Source: Shewanella sp. ANA-3
Lineage (GTDB): Bacteria > Pseudomonadota > Gammaproteobacteria > Enterobacterales > Shewanellaceae
Length of the DNA stretch: 64,000 bases
NCBI RefSeq assembly: GCF_000203935.1
Contig: NC_008577.1
Span: 124,001-188,000 of the forward strand
Direction: 5' to 3'
The position numbers were made by a program, and so were the translations under genes. The notes beneath the pieces are model-generated. The model did not search any database. It had not been told where the DNA came from and was given only the letters and a program-made list of their open reading frames with translations. Shown here piece after piece: positions 24,465 through 33,776 of the stretch. The first letter of the stretch is position 1. Every line of letters begins with the position of its first letter.

Positions 24465-27400
24465 TCAACTGTTTACGCATTTCTCTCGCTGCTCTAAATG
24501 CAACATTTTCGGCAAGGTCTGGCCGAGTAATGGGGTTATTTCATCGAATGGCAGCGGTTTCGAAAGTAAATAGCCTTGTGCATAGTGGCAGCCTAAGTCA
24601 CGCAAAAACTGCCATTGGGCCTCGGTTTCGATTCCTTCGGCGACAAGTTCCATCTCAAGACTTTGCCCCATCATCACAATGGCCTTGACCAGATTGGCGT
24701 TAGAACAGTTTTCGAGGGCGTGCTCGACAAAGCTGCGGTCAATCTTGATGACCGAAATTGGGAATTTCTTCAAATAACTCAATGATGAATAGCCAGTGCC
24801 AAAGTCATCGATATAAATCTGCGAGCCTAAGTGGCGGATTGATTCGAGGGTGCTTAAGCAGTGGCTGGCATCGCCCATCAGCATGCTCTCGGTGATCTCG
24901 ATATGCACGTTTCTAGGATTGATATGGTGACGGTTAAAGCATTCCTGTAACACTTGGTCGAAGCCGATACCACGGGTATTAATGCACTGACGGCTAGAAA
25001 CATTGATGGCGACATTCAGGTTGAGTCCCATATGCTGCCATTGTCTTAAATCGTGCATGGCTTGGTTGAGCACCCATTCGCCCATAGGTTCGATAAGCCC
25101 TGTCTCCTCGGCGATAGCGATAAATTGGTCTGGTGGGATCAGTCCTAAGTCGGGATCTTGCCAGCGGATCAGTGCCTCAACGCTGCAGATTTGTCCCGTC
25201 TTCATATCGACAATCGGTTGATAAAAGAGGGTAAATTCATCCTGTGCCACGGCGCGGCGCAGTCGTTGTTCCAGCTCCATGCGGGCAAACATGGCTTGAT
25301 TCATGCCGGAGGTAAAGTACTTAAAGTTATTACGCCCAGCATCTTTGGCCTGATACATGGCCATCTCGGTATTGCGGGTCAGCGAACTCACATCTAGCCC
25401 GTCCTCGGGGTAGACGCCGATGCCGAAGCTGGCCGAGATCTGGATTTCCCGCTCATTTAAGTTAAAGGGCGTGGCTAAGGTTTCAATGATCCGGCTCGCC
25501 ATATGCTCAATCGCGAACTCATTGGTAACGCGGGGGAGAATAAGCACAAATTCGTCGCCACCGATGCGGGCGACAAAGTCGTTCTTACCGGCAATATTTT
25601 CAAGCCGCTTAGCCACGTCTTGCAACAGGAGATCGCCCGTCGCATGGCCCTGCACATCATTGATATATTTGAATTGGTCTAGGTCGATCAGCAGAATCGC
25701 CAGCTTACGGGAGTCGTGTTGGGCGAGTTGGATTTCATGCTGCAGGCGCTCGTTAAACAACTTACGGTTGGGGAGACCTGTTAAGGTGTCGAAGTTTGCC
25801 TGATACCAGAGGTCTTGTTCGTATTGCTTGCGCTTACTGATATCCATAAATAAACCAATATGTTGGATTATTTCGCCCTGTTCATTACGCACCACAGTAA
25901 TGGCGAGGTACTCGGGATACACTTGGCCATCTTTGCGTTTATTCCAGATTTCGCCTTCCCATTTGCCCTCTTTATGCAGCGCTTCCCACATGGCGGTGTA
26001 GTAATGATGCGGGTGGCGATTCGAGCTTAAAATCGAGGGGCTGCGGCCCTTCACCTCTTCGAGGCTATAGCCGGTGATCTGGCTAAAGGCCGGGTTAATC
26101 AACTCGATATGGTTATCGGCATCCGTGACCATAATGCCTTCGGCGGAATAGTTAAATACGGCGGCGGCGCGGCTTAGGGCATGGTTGGCCTTTTGGCGCT
26201 CGCTGATCATCCGATTCATGGCTTGTGCCATGCGGGCCAGCTCGTCGGTGCCAGAGGCATCGATATTGATATTGAGCTGCGGATCGGCGGCCATTTGCTG
26301 CATATCATTGGCAATCTTAGTGATTTTGACCATAAAGCTGCGGATGATTTTGCGCCCGAGCCAGAGGGTAATTGCCGCGGTAAAAATCGCGGAGAATAGA
26401 TATAACCCGAGCAAACTGAGTGACTTAGTCTGCTCAACCTCACTCTGATGCGCCATTTTTTCGGTGATTTCATCACTGATGGCGTGCAACTTATTGATCC
26501 TATCGCTGGTGAGTGACCACCAGTGCTTACTGCTGACGGGATGCGGTGGCATTAACAGCTTGTCTATGGCCTCGCTCAGACCGCTATCATTGACTTGGGC
26601 GAGGGCGGTGATTTCTTCGAGTGACAGTTGCTGTTGCTTCAACTGTTGCAGTTTAGACATGCAGAATTGATATTGATCGACACTGTCTTCAATCGTCCTG
26701 ACCGCCGCTTTGAGCTCGGGAATATTGCGGATTTCATGATTTAGTTCATCGAGATTCAGCTGGATAATTGCCTGCGCCTTAGTAAATTTCTCTAGCGAGG
26801 CAGCATCGCCCTTGATGAGGTAATCCTGAAAACTGTCAATCAAGCCACCGTAGCCTAAATGAGCATTAATATTTTGCACTAAGGTACTGACGCGGATTTG
26901 TTGCTCTATTTGTTGGCTAATCTTGAGGATGCGCAGATTCTCGGGGGAGGTTTGCACCTTGCGGATTAAGGACTGACGGTCAGAAATCGAGGCGTTGCTG
27001 GCATGTTCTATGGCTTGGCCATATTCATACATGATAGTGCTGATCGCGCGGTAGTCGTTAATGTTCAGCGTTTGCGACAGCAGCATTCGATTAATCGCAC
27101 TACGCTCTTTTACCGCCAGTTGTTGCACCATCAATAAGTTAAGCAAATCCGTGTAGGCGCGAGATTGCGCAATATCGTTGGTTTGTAACTGTAATTGCTG
27201 GATAAGTTTGACCAATTCCGTGTTGAACTGGTTATACAAATCGATAAAGGCCTTAGGATGTTGGTCGAGTGCCTCTTGGTGCCCCGATGCTAGCCTATGA
27301 CTTAACAGGGTTAGGGTATTGAGCTGCTCCTGCAACTGCGCGGCGGCGAGTTGATTGCGACCCAAGGCAGACATTAAAGCGCTTAAGGCTGAGCCATTGA

Positions 27401-27698
27401 GCAGGGTATCTAAGGCGTCTGAGGTTATCTGTTGTTGCTGTAGCAGGCGTGTTTCTTCTTGGGGGGAACCGGGGGCAGAAAGCTGGACGCTGAGGCCGTA
27501 TTCGTTATGCAGTTGGTAGAGTAGTTCGGTGGTTTGGGCGGTCGCTTGGATTGCCAGATGGTTCTGATTGGCGGAGCGATATTCCTTCACCAGCACATAC
27601 ATCCGCGACAACACAAAAATACTCATCATCAGCAAAGGTAGCAGTGAAAACAGAATCAACTTCTGCTTCAGGCTGAGATGCTGTAGCGTGGATGGCAT
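24465..27698 (-). CDS. Membrane sensor with NIT-like, HAMP, PAS, GGDEF and EAL domains
   Basis: Cyclic-di-GMP signalling protein of 1077 residues. The order is: membrane helix at about 15-33; large periplasmic part (35-420) that includes a nitrate/nitrite-sensing (NIT)-like segment LLNLLMVQQLAVKERSAINRM; second helix at about 425-448; HAMP (450-500); PAS (about 515-630, with ITGYSLEEVKGRSPS); GGDEF (about 640-800); EAL (about 825-1065). The GGDEF motif is intact (RIGGDEFVLIL, near 713). The EAL motif (VEALIRWQ, near 843) and DDFGTGYSS (near 966) are also intact, so both synthase and phosphodiesterase activity are possible. The upstream leader holds a possible attenuator. Confidence 0.92.
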   Translation of the reverse strand: MPSTLQHLSLKQKLILFSLLPLLMMSIFVLSRMYVLVKEYRSANQNHLAIQATAQTTELLYQLHNEYGLSVQLSAPGSPQEETRLLQQQQITSDALDTLLNGSALSALMSALGRNQLAAAQLQEQLNTLTLLSHRLASGHQEALDQHPKAFIDLYNQFNTELVKLIQQLQLQTNDIAQSRAYTDLLNLLMVQQLAVKERSAINRMLLSQTLNINDYRAISTIMYEYGQAIEHASNASISDRQSLIRKVQTSPENLRILKISQQIEQQIRVSTLVQNINAHLGYGGLIDSFQDYLIKGDAASLEKFTKAQAIIQLNLDELNHEIRNIPELKAAVRTIEDSVDQYQFCMSKLQQLKQQQLSLEEITALAQVNDSGLSEAIDKLLMPPHPVSSKHWWSLTSDRINKLHAISDEITEKMAHQSEVEQTKSLSLLGLYLFSAIFTAAITLWLGRKIIRSFMVKITKIANDMQQMAADPQLNINIDASGTDELARMAQAMNRMISERQKANHALSRAAAVFNYSAEGIMVTDADNHIELINPAFSQITGYSLEEVKGRSPSILSSNRHPHHYYTAMWEALHKEGKWEGEIWNKRKDGQVYPEYLAITVVRNEQGEIIQHIGLFMDISKRKQYEQDLWYQANFDTLTGLPNRKLFNERLQHEIQLAQHDSRKLAILLIDLDQFKYINDVQGHATGDLLLQDVAKRLENIAGKNDFVARIGGDEFVLILPRVTNEFAIEHMASRIIETLATPFNLNEREIQISASFGIGVYPEDGLDVSSLTRNTEMAMYQAKDAGRNNFKYFTSGMNQAMFARMELEQRLRRAVAQDEFTLFYQPIVDMKTGQICSVEALIRWQDPDLGLIPPDQFIAIAEETGLIEPMGEWVLNQAMHDLRQWQHMGLNLNVAINVSSRQCINTRGIGFDQVLQECFNRHHINPRNVHIEITESMLMGDASHCLSTLESIRHLGSQIYIDDFGTGYSSLSYLKKFPISVIKIDRSFVEHALENCSNANLVKAIVMMGQSLEMELVAEGIETEAQWQFLRDLGCHYAQGYLLSKPLPFDEITPLLGQTLPKMLHLEQREKCVNS

Positions 27699-27718
27699 GT
27701 AAACTTACTCCTACTTTT

Positions 27719-27784
27719 GCCCGGTTGGAGACATAAAAAATCAAGGCAAAACCTTGATGTGTTAAAAGTGAAAAAAGACCGGGC
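27719..27784 (-). promoter_or_regulatory. Leader with a terminator-like hairpin inside a larger inverted repeat, ahead of the GGDEF/EAL gene
   Basis: On the minus strand GCCCGGT (27784-27778) can pair with ACCGGGC (27725-27719). Between them TCAAGG-N5-CCTTGA (27757-27741) is followed by TTTTTT, a typical intrinsic terminator. The start codon is at 27698, 21 nt after the outer repeat. This arrangement could attenuate transcription or separate an upstream short transcript. A GGGTCGCGACCC palindrome lies further upstream near 27819. The rest of the 27699-28061 gap shows nothing else apart from the ribB terminator. Confidence 0.45.
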
Positions 27785-28003
27785 ACTGGGTGTGGATATT
27801 TAACATAGAAGCAAGAGGGTCGCGACCCCTAGTTTATGGATATCTAATCTAGCTCACGAAATTCAGAGATTTATTATATATAACTAACATACTATTTTTA
27901 TTAGTGTATTTGCTCTCCTAGCAAACGAATCTTTTGTTTGTCTGTGATATTGGGCTTAATTTGATACAAATTCTCCCGCTTTTTAGCATGATGTTTGCTA
28001 AAT

Positions 28004-28035
28004 AAAAAAGGACGTGGGCAGAGCCGACGTCCTTT
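28004..28035 (-). terminator. Terminator of ribB
   Basis: On the minus strand AAAGGACGT, loop of about 11 nt, ACGTCCTTTTTTATTT. It lies 27 nt after the stop codon of ribB. Confidence 0.88.
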
Positions 28036-28061
28036 AACTAGCATCCCGCTTTGGGGGTTAA

Positions 28062-28715
28062 TTAGCCAACGTTGGCTAATAACGACTTACGGTAAATAAC
28101 GATATCTTCAATCGTCAGCACAGGCATATTGTGCTCGGCACCAAAGGCGATAATTTCTGGCAGACGCGCCATAGTGCCATCGGGATTGGTGACTTCACAT
28201 AACACGCCCGCAGGTTTGAGTCCGGCCAGTTGCATTAAATCGATAGTGCCTTCGGTGTGGCCACGGCGAGTTAATACGCCGCCGGGTTGGGCGCGCAGTG
28301 GATACACATGGCCTGGGCGCGCTAAATCGCTTGGCTTAGCATTGTCGGCAATAGCGGTTTTAATGGTGGTGACACGGTCAGCAGCCGAAACGCCAGTGGT
28401 AACACCTACTTTGGCTTCGATACTCACGGTAAAGGCGGTGCCATATTGGCTCGAGTTGTTTTCTACCATAGGTGGCAGCTCAAGGGCTTTGACCTTTTCA
28501 TCTGGTAAACACAAACACACGATACCGCTGCATTCGCGAATAAGCATAGCCATTTGAGCATTGGTGAGTGACTCGGCGGCAAAAATTAAGTCGCCTTCGT
28601 TTTCTCTATCTTCGTCGTCGACGACCAACACACCTTGGCCTTGACGCAGGGCTTCAAGACCCGCTTCAACGCGTTCGATAGCAGTACCAAAAGGAGCAAG
28701 TAAAGACTGATTCAT
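28062..28715 (-). CDS. ribB: 3,4-dihydroxy-2-butanone-4-phosphate synthase RibB
   Basis: RibB makes 3,4-dihydroxy-2-butanone 4-phosphate from ribulose 5-phosphate for riboflavin synthesis. The 217-residue stand-alone form lacks the GTP cyclohydrolase II domain found in RibBA fusions. Conserved active-site blocks are [55 protein letters not shown] and ETN-like [18 protein letters not shown] precedes the ATG at the right distance. An FMN riboswitch lies about 215 nt upstream, so expression should fall when FMN is abundant. Confidence 0.95.
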
Positions 28716-28929
28716 GGTTAATATCCTTCAAAAATACGACATGGGAATTTCCAGAATCAGGGCGTGCAGAAATACAGCCGTTACCCCAAAGGGATTGAGC
28801 TGTAGCAATAGACCCATTTAAGCTCAATGGCTTACATCGGCTCATTGCAAAATATGAGGCTAACATTTAGACGGCGGTAGCTTTCGCTCATTGGCTGAAA
28901 CGAAGCGCCCGTATCCTAATGTTGTCTTA

Positions 28930-29155
28930 CATTCTCTTCCATCCGGACTCAGTACTGTTGCTATGATGGCAAACAGTCCATTACCGTCGGCTCTGGAATA
29001 GTAGCGCTCGATAGGCATTAACCATCACGAGACAAGCTAAGTCACCAGATCTGCTGACCCCGAATTGCGTTCGGGCGCTCGCGGGCTTTAGTGGGAGTGA
29101 AAACGTTCACAACACTATTTACCGCCGGTGGGGAGTTTCACCCCGCCCTGAGAAT
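28930..29155 (-). promoter_or_regulatory. FMN riboswitch (RFN element)
   Basis: The minus strand carries the conserved RFN blocks in order: TCAGGGCGGGGTGAAA, CTCCCCACCGGCGGTAAAT, AGCCCGCGAGCG, GGTCAGCAGATCTGGTG, CCAGAGCCGACGGT and GAGTCCGGATGGAAGAGAATG. These enclose the usual variable stems. It controls ribB downstream. The 28716-28929 part between switch and gene is probably the expression platform; I saw no clear intrinsic terminator there, so control at translation is possible. The region 29156-29399 on the other side shows no gene. Confidence 0.96.
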
Positions 29156-29399
29156 TGTTGTTAGGCCTTGGCCTAAAAACGCGGTTATGTTGCGCCTATT
29201 TAGTTGGAATGGCAATAAAATCGCGCCATAAATTGGGCAATGTTTGCGCAAGCGCACAACTGGCCGCCAAGCTTAAAGCAGCATCATCTTTAGGAAACTC
29301 GCAACAAGCGCTAGCTTGGGTATATCATATCCGACACATCAACTTATTGGCTTGCCGTCGTGCCCCTCGATGGTGTTTGAACGTCACAAGGACGTATAA

Positions 29400-31535
29400 A
29401 TGCGCACTCTGCTGCTTACTTTAGGTCTCGCTATGCTATTACCCGGTTGCTCCACTCCAAAAGGGCTAGTTTCTGCGCCCGTTGCGGAAAAAATTCCCCA
29501 TGTGATGACCTTGCACGGGGTCACGCGCACCGACGATTACTACTGGATGCGCGACGATAAACGCCAAGATCCTAAGGTGTTGGCGCATCTGAATGCCGAA
29601 AACCGTTATACCCAAGCCTACTTTAAACCGCTTAAGTCATTGCAGGATGGGCTTTTTAACGAACTGACTGGGCGCCTCGTTGCCGATGAGTCGAGCGTGC
29701 CTTACCAATGGCACCAGCACAGTTATTATCGCCGCTACCAAGAGGGCGGCGAATATCCGCTGATCGCTCGCAAAGGCAGTGACGGGATTGAGCAAATGAT
29801 GCTGGACGTGAATGAGCGCGCCAAGGGCCATGAGTTTTATGGTTTAGGTGGCGTCAGCGTCAGCCCAGATGAAACCATGCTGGCCTTCGGTGAAGATGTG
29901 CTAAGCCGCCGCGTGTATCACATCTATTTTAAAGATATTGAGTCCGGCGCCATGATCACCGATGTGCTTGAAAACACAGAGGGTCGTATCGTTTGGGGCA
30001 ATGATAATCGCCATGTGTTTTATATCGCTAAAGATCTGCAAACCCTGCTCGGCTACCGTGTATATCGCCACGAACTCGGCACGCCACAATCGAGCGATGT
30101 GTTGGTGTATGAGGAGCAAGATGATGCTTATTACATCTCCCTCGGCAAGAGTTTAGACGAGTCGCAAATTGTGCTGTTCCACGAGAGCACCACCACTAGC
30201 GAAGTGTCGGTACTGGATGCTAACGATCCCTTAAGCCTGTTCAAACCTGTGCTGGCGCGGGAAGAAGGCCATGAATACAGCGTCTCTAAGCTGGGCGATA
30301 GCTATTACATTCTCACCAACTGGCAGGCGACAAACTTCCGTTTGATGAAAGTGGCGATTAAGGATGCCGCCGATAAATCCAAATGGCAGGAAGTGGTTGC
30401 CCATAATCCCAATGCGCGTATCGAAGACGAGCTGGTGCTGAAGGATTATTTGATTATTCAAACCCGCGAGAATGGCCTGACGCGGATTAAAGTGATGCCA
30501 TTCAATGGTCAAAAGCCCTTTGAGCTGAGTTTTGACGAGCCCGCCTATGTGCTCGGTTTAGATGTGAACGCCCAGCAAGATAGCGATAAGTTACGGATTT
30601 TCTACTCGAGCCTGACCACGCCCGAGGCGATTTATGAGTACCACTTAAGCAATCCCGATAGACGCGATCTACTCAAGCAGGAACAAGTGCTCGGCGGCTT
30701 CGATGCCAGCCAATATCGCGCCGAACGTTTATTTGTTACCGCCCGCGATGGCGCTAAGGTGCCAGTGTCCTTGGTGTATCGTAAGGATAAGTTCAAGAAA
30801 GATGGCACTAACCCTCTGTATCAATATGGTTATGGTTCATACGGTTACACTGTAGAACCTGATTTTTCGTCGTCGGTGGTCAGTCTGCTCGACCGTGGCT
30901 TTGTGTATGCCATCGCCCATGTGCGCGGCAGCGAAATGCTCGGCCGCCCTTGGTACGATGCGGGTAAGTTGCTGAATAAAAAGAATACCTTTAATGACTT
31001 TATCGATGTCACCACTGCCTTAACCGAGCAAGGTTATGGCGATAAAAATAAAGTGGTGGCCTCGGGTGGCAGTGCCGGCGGGCTGTTAATGGGCGCGATT
31101 GCCAATATGGCGCCTGAAAAGTACTTTGCTATCGCGGCGCATGTGCCCTTTGTGGATGTGGTGACGACCATGCTCGATGAGTCGATTCCGCTCACCACCA
31201 ACGAGTACGATGAATGGGGTAATCCAAACGAGAAGACCTATTTCGACTATATGCTCAGCTACTCACCCTATGACAATGTTGCCGACCATGAATACCCACA
31301 CCTGTTAGTCACCACAGGTTTGCATGATTCACAGGTGCAGTATTTCGAGCCTGCGAAATGGGTAGCAAAACTGCGTGAAGTGCAAAATAAATGGTACAAA
31401 CTGGACGATAAGGTGTTGTTATTCGAAGTTAATATGGATGCTGGCCACGGTGGCAAGAGTGGCCGTTACCGCCAGTATCAAGACACAGCGCAGGAATATG
31501 CCTTCTTCTTAAGCCTGCTCGGCATGACTAAGTAG
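29400..31535 (+). CDS. Oligopeptidase B-type S9 serine peptidase with lipoprotein signal
   Basis: The 711-residue S9A peptidase is related to oligopeptidase B, which cleaves peptides after Arg or Lys. An N-terminal seven-bladed propeller (about 70-430) contains the usual opening [13 protein letters not shown]. It is followed by the alpha/beta hydrolase domain with the nucleophile in [12 protein letters not shown] (Ser near residue 556) and the catalytic His in [11 protein letters not shown] near 680. [15 protein letters not shown] is also typical. Unlike the cytosolic enzyme of E. coli, it starts with a lipoprotein signal, [10 protein letters not shown], so it should be anchored in the envelope. 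ATG follows GGACGT, divergent from the ribB unit. Confidence 0.9.
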   Translation: MRTLLLTLGLAMLLPGCSTPKGLVSAPVAEKIPHVMTLHGVTRTDDYYWMRDDKRQDPKVLAHLNAENRYTQAYFKPLKSLQDGLFNELTGRLVADESSVPYQWHQHSYYRRYQEGGEYPLIARKGSDGIEQMMLDVNERAKGHEFYGLGGVSVSPDETMLAFGEDVLSRRVYHIYFKDIESGAMITDVLENTEGRIVWGNDNRHVFYIAKDLQTLLGYRVYRHELGTPQSSDVLVYEEQDDAYYISLGKSLDESQIVLFHESTTTSEVSVLDANDPLSLFKPVLAREEGHEYSVSKLGDSYYILTNWQATNFRLMKVAIKDAADKSKWQEVVAHNPNARIEDELVLKDYLIIQTRENGLTRIKVMPFNGQKPFELSFDEPAYVLGLDVNAQQDSDKLRIFYSSLTTPEAIYEYHLSNPDRRDLLKQEQVLGGFDASQYRAERLFVTARDGAKVPVSLVYRKDKFKKDGTNPLYQYGYGSYGYTVEPDFSSSVVSLLDRGFVYAIAHVRGSEMLGRPWYDAGKLLNKKNTFNDFIDVTTALTEQGYGDKNKVVASGGSAGGLLMGAIANMAPEKYFAIAAHVPFVDVVTTMLDESIPLTTNEYDEWGNPNEKTYFDYMLSYSPYDNVADHEYPHLLVTTGLHDSQVQYFEPAKWVAKLREVQNKWYKLDDKVLLFEVNMDAGHGGKSGRYRQYQDTAQEYAFFLSLLGMTK

Positions 31536-31545
31536 GCGCCAACGG

Positions 31546-31980
31546 GTGACCGATTTAGTGATTGAAGCTGCTAATTCAACTCCCTCGGCTAGCCCCAAAA
31601 AAGGGGCTAGCCAAACTCAAGCTGCTAACCAAGCTCAGCTGTCGAGCAAGCCAGAAGCGCTAGGTGCTGAGCAAGCTGTTACTTCGGAGCAAGGCGCAAC
31701 ATCAGAGATAGAACAAGTCTCGATGTGGTATCTGTATCTTATCCGCTGCGCCAATGGTCACTTATACACAGGCATCACCACAGATGTCGCACGCCGCTTT
31801 AACGAACATCAATCAAGCAGTCCCAAAGCTGCAAAGTACCTGCGCGGCAAAGGGCCATTAACCCTAATGTATCAAGAACCAGTCGGCACTCGCAGCGATG
31901 CGCTAAGGCGTGAAATCGCAGTTAAAAAGTTAAGCCGCAATCAAAAGCTGGCGTTGATTGAATCTGCTGAACATAGATAG
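31546..31980 (+). CDS. GIY-YIG nuclease-family protein with low-complexity N-terminus
   Basis: The protein is 144 residues from a GTG start. Residues 60-144 form a GIY-YIG domain like that of Yhb[30 protein letters not shown], then a conserved [10 protein letters not shown] block and the [13 protein letters not shown] end. The first 59 residues are Ala/Ser/Gln-rich and look disordered. An internal ATG at 31723 would give just the core domain. It begins 10 nt after the stop of the oligopeptidase gene, so they are probably co-transcribed. The substrate is unknown; DNA repair or structure-specific cutting is suspected for the family. Confidence 0.85.
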   Translation: MTDLVIEAANSTPSASPKKGASQTQAANQAQLSSKPEALGAEQAVTSEQGATSEIEQVSMWYLYLIRCANGHLYTGITTDVARRFNEHQSSSPKAAKYLRGKGPLTLMYQEPVGTRSDALRREIAVKKLSRNQKLALIESAEHR

Positions 31981-32021
31981 TGCGAGATAAAAGAGCTAAA
32001 TCATTGGTGTATACGTGTAAT

Positions 32022-32137
32022 GATTAAGCACTGCCATTCCAGTGACACGCCGCCCTTTCATTTAACAAGAAGTATCCCTATAGGCTCGACGGCGGCATCC
32101 ATGTCGCCAACGGTCACGTTCATGACAGTGCTTAATC
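32022..32137 (-). repeat. Palindromic MITE-like repeat, copy 1 (reverse orientation)
   Basis: Terminal inverted repeats GATTAAGCACTG (32022-32033) and CAGTGCTTAATC (32126-32137) are perfect over 12 bp. Inside are further matching pairs: GTGAC/GTCAC and GCCGCC/GGCGGC. Read on the minus strand it contains ACATGGATG, 8 nt, GAGCCTA, A-GGA and then GGCGTGTCACTGG. The same order and spacing occurs at 33401-33488 on the plus strand. It is non-coding. The rest of the gap 31981-32394 shows no gene. Confidence 0.7.
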
Positions 32138-32394
32138 TCGTCGACATCTGTGTATGCTGGGAGTTAAATCTAACAATCGGTATCTTGTTAAACTTATAAA
32201 GCTAAAACGATATCAAGTGAATACGATTTGAGCCGCATAGAAAACAGCTATCCTACAAAAGCAAATTCCGATAGCATCATTCATACCAATTAACATGAGT
32301 GTGGCAGCGGCTAAGCCCGACAAGCGGGTTATGTTTTGCAAACAGCGTAATGCATAAATATAAGACCTTAGACCACAGAACTAAGAGTATCGGA

Positions 32395-33129
32395 ATGCTA
32401 TCTTTCGAACACGAAAATGGGAGCTATCATCTTCCAGATACAGCTCTTGTTGTTGGTATCGATGAAACTGGATGCGAGAATTATGCTGATAAGAATTTTC
32501 CGGTTTTCGGATTGGGTGGATGCGCTGTACTTGCTAGGGATTATTTCCGGTTTATAGAAGAACCATGGTCAATGATCAAAGACAGTTACTTCTCTGGGAG
32601 GAATAAACCGCTTCACGCTGCAGAGCTAAAGAATCCTTCAAAAGATCAATTATCTGCTCTAGAGTCCTTTTTTACGAATTCACCCATCTTCAGATTTGCA
32701 ACTATGTCTGCAATCAGTTTTGAAAATGGAAGTGGCACTGATAACTTACACCTATTAGTGCAGTCTGTGATGCATCAAGTGTGCGAATTTGCATCGCTAA
32801 CTAATCCGTCTGAAGTTGTATTTGTAATTGAAGATTCACAAAGAATTGGGAAGGCAACGCGTAGCTATTTCAGTGCTTATCAAATGAGCTCTGATAATGG
32901 GATTATTCCTAGAAAAGTTATGTATGCAACCAAGGATGCATGCTTGTCTCTTCTAGAAGTGGCTGACTTTGTTGTACATCCGGCAGGGGCTCAAGTTAGA
33001 AACCGAATCAAAGGTACTTTCCCCAAAAGCGGTCCAATCCGTAAAGATTTCGAAATAGTATTCTATAAAGCAGACCGTAGATTGTGCAGTTATCAGGAAA
33101 TGCTAATTGCTCAGCCGACTGAGGTCTAA
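32395..33129 (+). CDS. DUF3800-like protein in an AT-rich island
   Basis: The 244-residue protein resembles the DUF3800 family: an early acidic motif VVGIDETGCENY (D23, E24), the GLGGCAV strand, and a late LSLLEVADFVVHPAG block. Together these recall an RNase H-like fold with catalytic acidic residues. DUF3800 genes are often found alone or near mobile and defence genes; no activity can be assigned here. It is visibly AT-richer than its neighbours and stands alone between two related palindromic repeats. The start is uncertain: ATG 32395 with a weak AAGAG is chosen; in-frame starts also exist at 32350 and 32299. Confidence 0.65.
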   Translation: MLSFEHENGSYHLPDTALVVGIDETGCENYADKNFPVFGLGGCAVLARDYFRFIEEPWSMIKDSYFSGRNKPLHAAELKNPSKDQLSALESFFTNSPIFRFATMSAISFENGSGTDNLHLLVQSVMHQVCEFASLTNPSEVVFVIEDSQRIGKATRSYFSAYQMSSDNGIIPRKVMYATKDACLSLLEVADFVVHPAGAQVRNRIKGTFPKSGPIRKDFEIVFYKADRRLCSYQEMLIAQPTEV

Positions 33130-33400
33130 GAAAATCACCAATTTGATAGCTTTACTTTGTGCTCTAAGCGGCAAATAAGGCTGCGTTATCAATGGATTTT
33201 CCCACTGCTGTAACTTCCTATCTGATTAAAATTCTAACATGCGCTAGGTTCCAGAAAGACGAGAGTTTATCGAGACACCCATTGTTAAATATTCTTACGG
33301 GAATGGTCGAGCTGGCAAAACTCTTGTGGGATTAACAGTCAGCACCGAGAAAACGTAAGGATAGGTATTACTCGACTATCAATGGTTGCACCAAACCCAG

Positions 33401-33488
33401 CATTGTTGCGCCAGTGACCTTCTAAAACATGGATGTTTTAGTAGAGCCTACAAGGACGTATCCACGGCGAGTCACTGGCGTAACAGTG
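33401..33488 (+). repeat. Palindromic MITE-like repeat, copy 2 (forward orientation)
   Basis: CATTGTTGCGCCAGTGAC (33401-33418) and GTCACTGGCGTAACAGTG (33471-33488) are inverted repeats matching at 16 of 18 positions. Inside lies the perfect hairpin TAAAACAT-GG-ATGTTTTA (33423-33440). ACATGGATG, 8 nt, GAGCCTA, A-GGA and GGCGAGTCACTGG appear in the same order as in copy 1 at 32022-32137 (minus strand). Further short hairpins, for example at 33589-33607, follow. A 95-codon frame across the region has no support as a gene. Confidence 0.7.
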
Positions 33489-33610
33489 CGAAAGCCTGCG
33501 GCAGGCAATTAGGGTATACAATAGCCAGAAGCCATGATGCCGCCTATTGGCTCCTCGAACCGTTACCGAATCTACTGGACAAAATTGAGTCTGAGAAAGT
33601 CTCAGACGCA

Positions 33611-33642
33611 AAAAAGATGCCACTACAAGGGGTTAGTGGCAT
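33611..33642 (-). terminator. Probable terminator for the DGSG-repeat lipoprotein gene
   Basis: On the minus strand ATGCCACTA (33642-33634), 8-nt loop, TAGTGGCAT (33625-33617), C, then TTTTTT. It lies about 135 nt beyond the stop codon. The gap 33130-33776 holds this, the repeat copy and no supported gene. Confidence 0.7.
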
Positions 33643-33776
33643 AAAGTGCATAAGAATGTCCATGGAACGGTAACGCAAAAGGGGGTGGGTAGAAGACTGA
33701 CATTTGGTTGGGTACTGCAACATCAGTCTCTACGCCGGGAAGTTGGTTGAGCGGTAACGCTGTTGGTCTAACGGGC

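Noticed and set aside
27505..27786. A 93-codon frame covering the GGDEF/EAL leader, considered as a leader peptide
   Set aside because: It continues far into the main gene in another frame and has no plausible ribosome binding site; the hairpin itself is kept as the finding.
28129..28557. A 142-codon frame antisense to ribB
   Set aside because: It lies wholly within a well-supported ribB with strong motifs; long antisense frames are expected in this base composition.
33386..33673. A 95-codon plus-strand frame across the second palindromic repeat
   Set aside because: It runs through inverted repeats and hairpins, shows no domain, no ribosome binding site and no protein-like composition.
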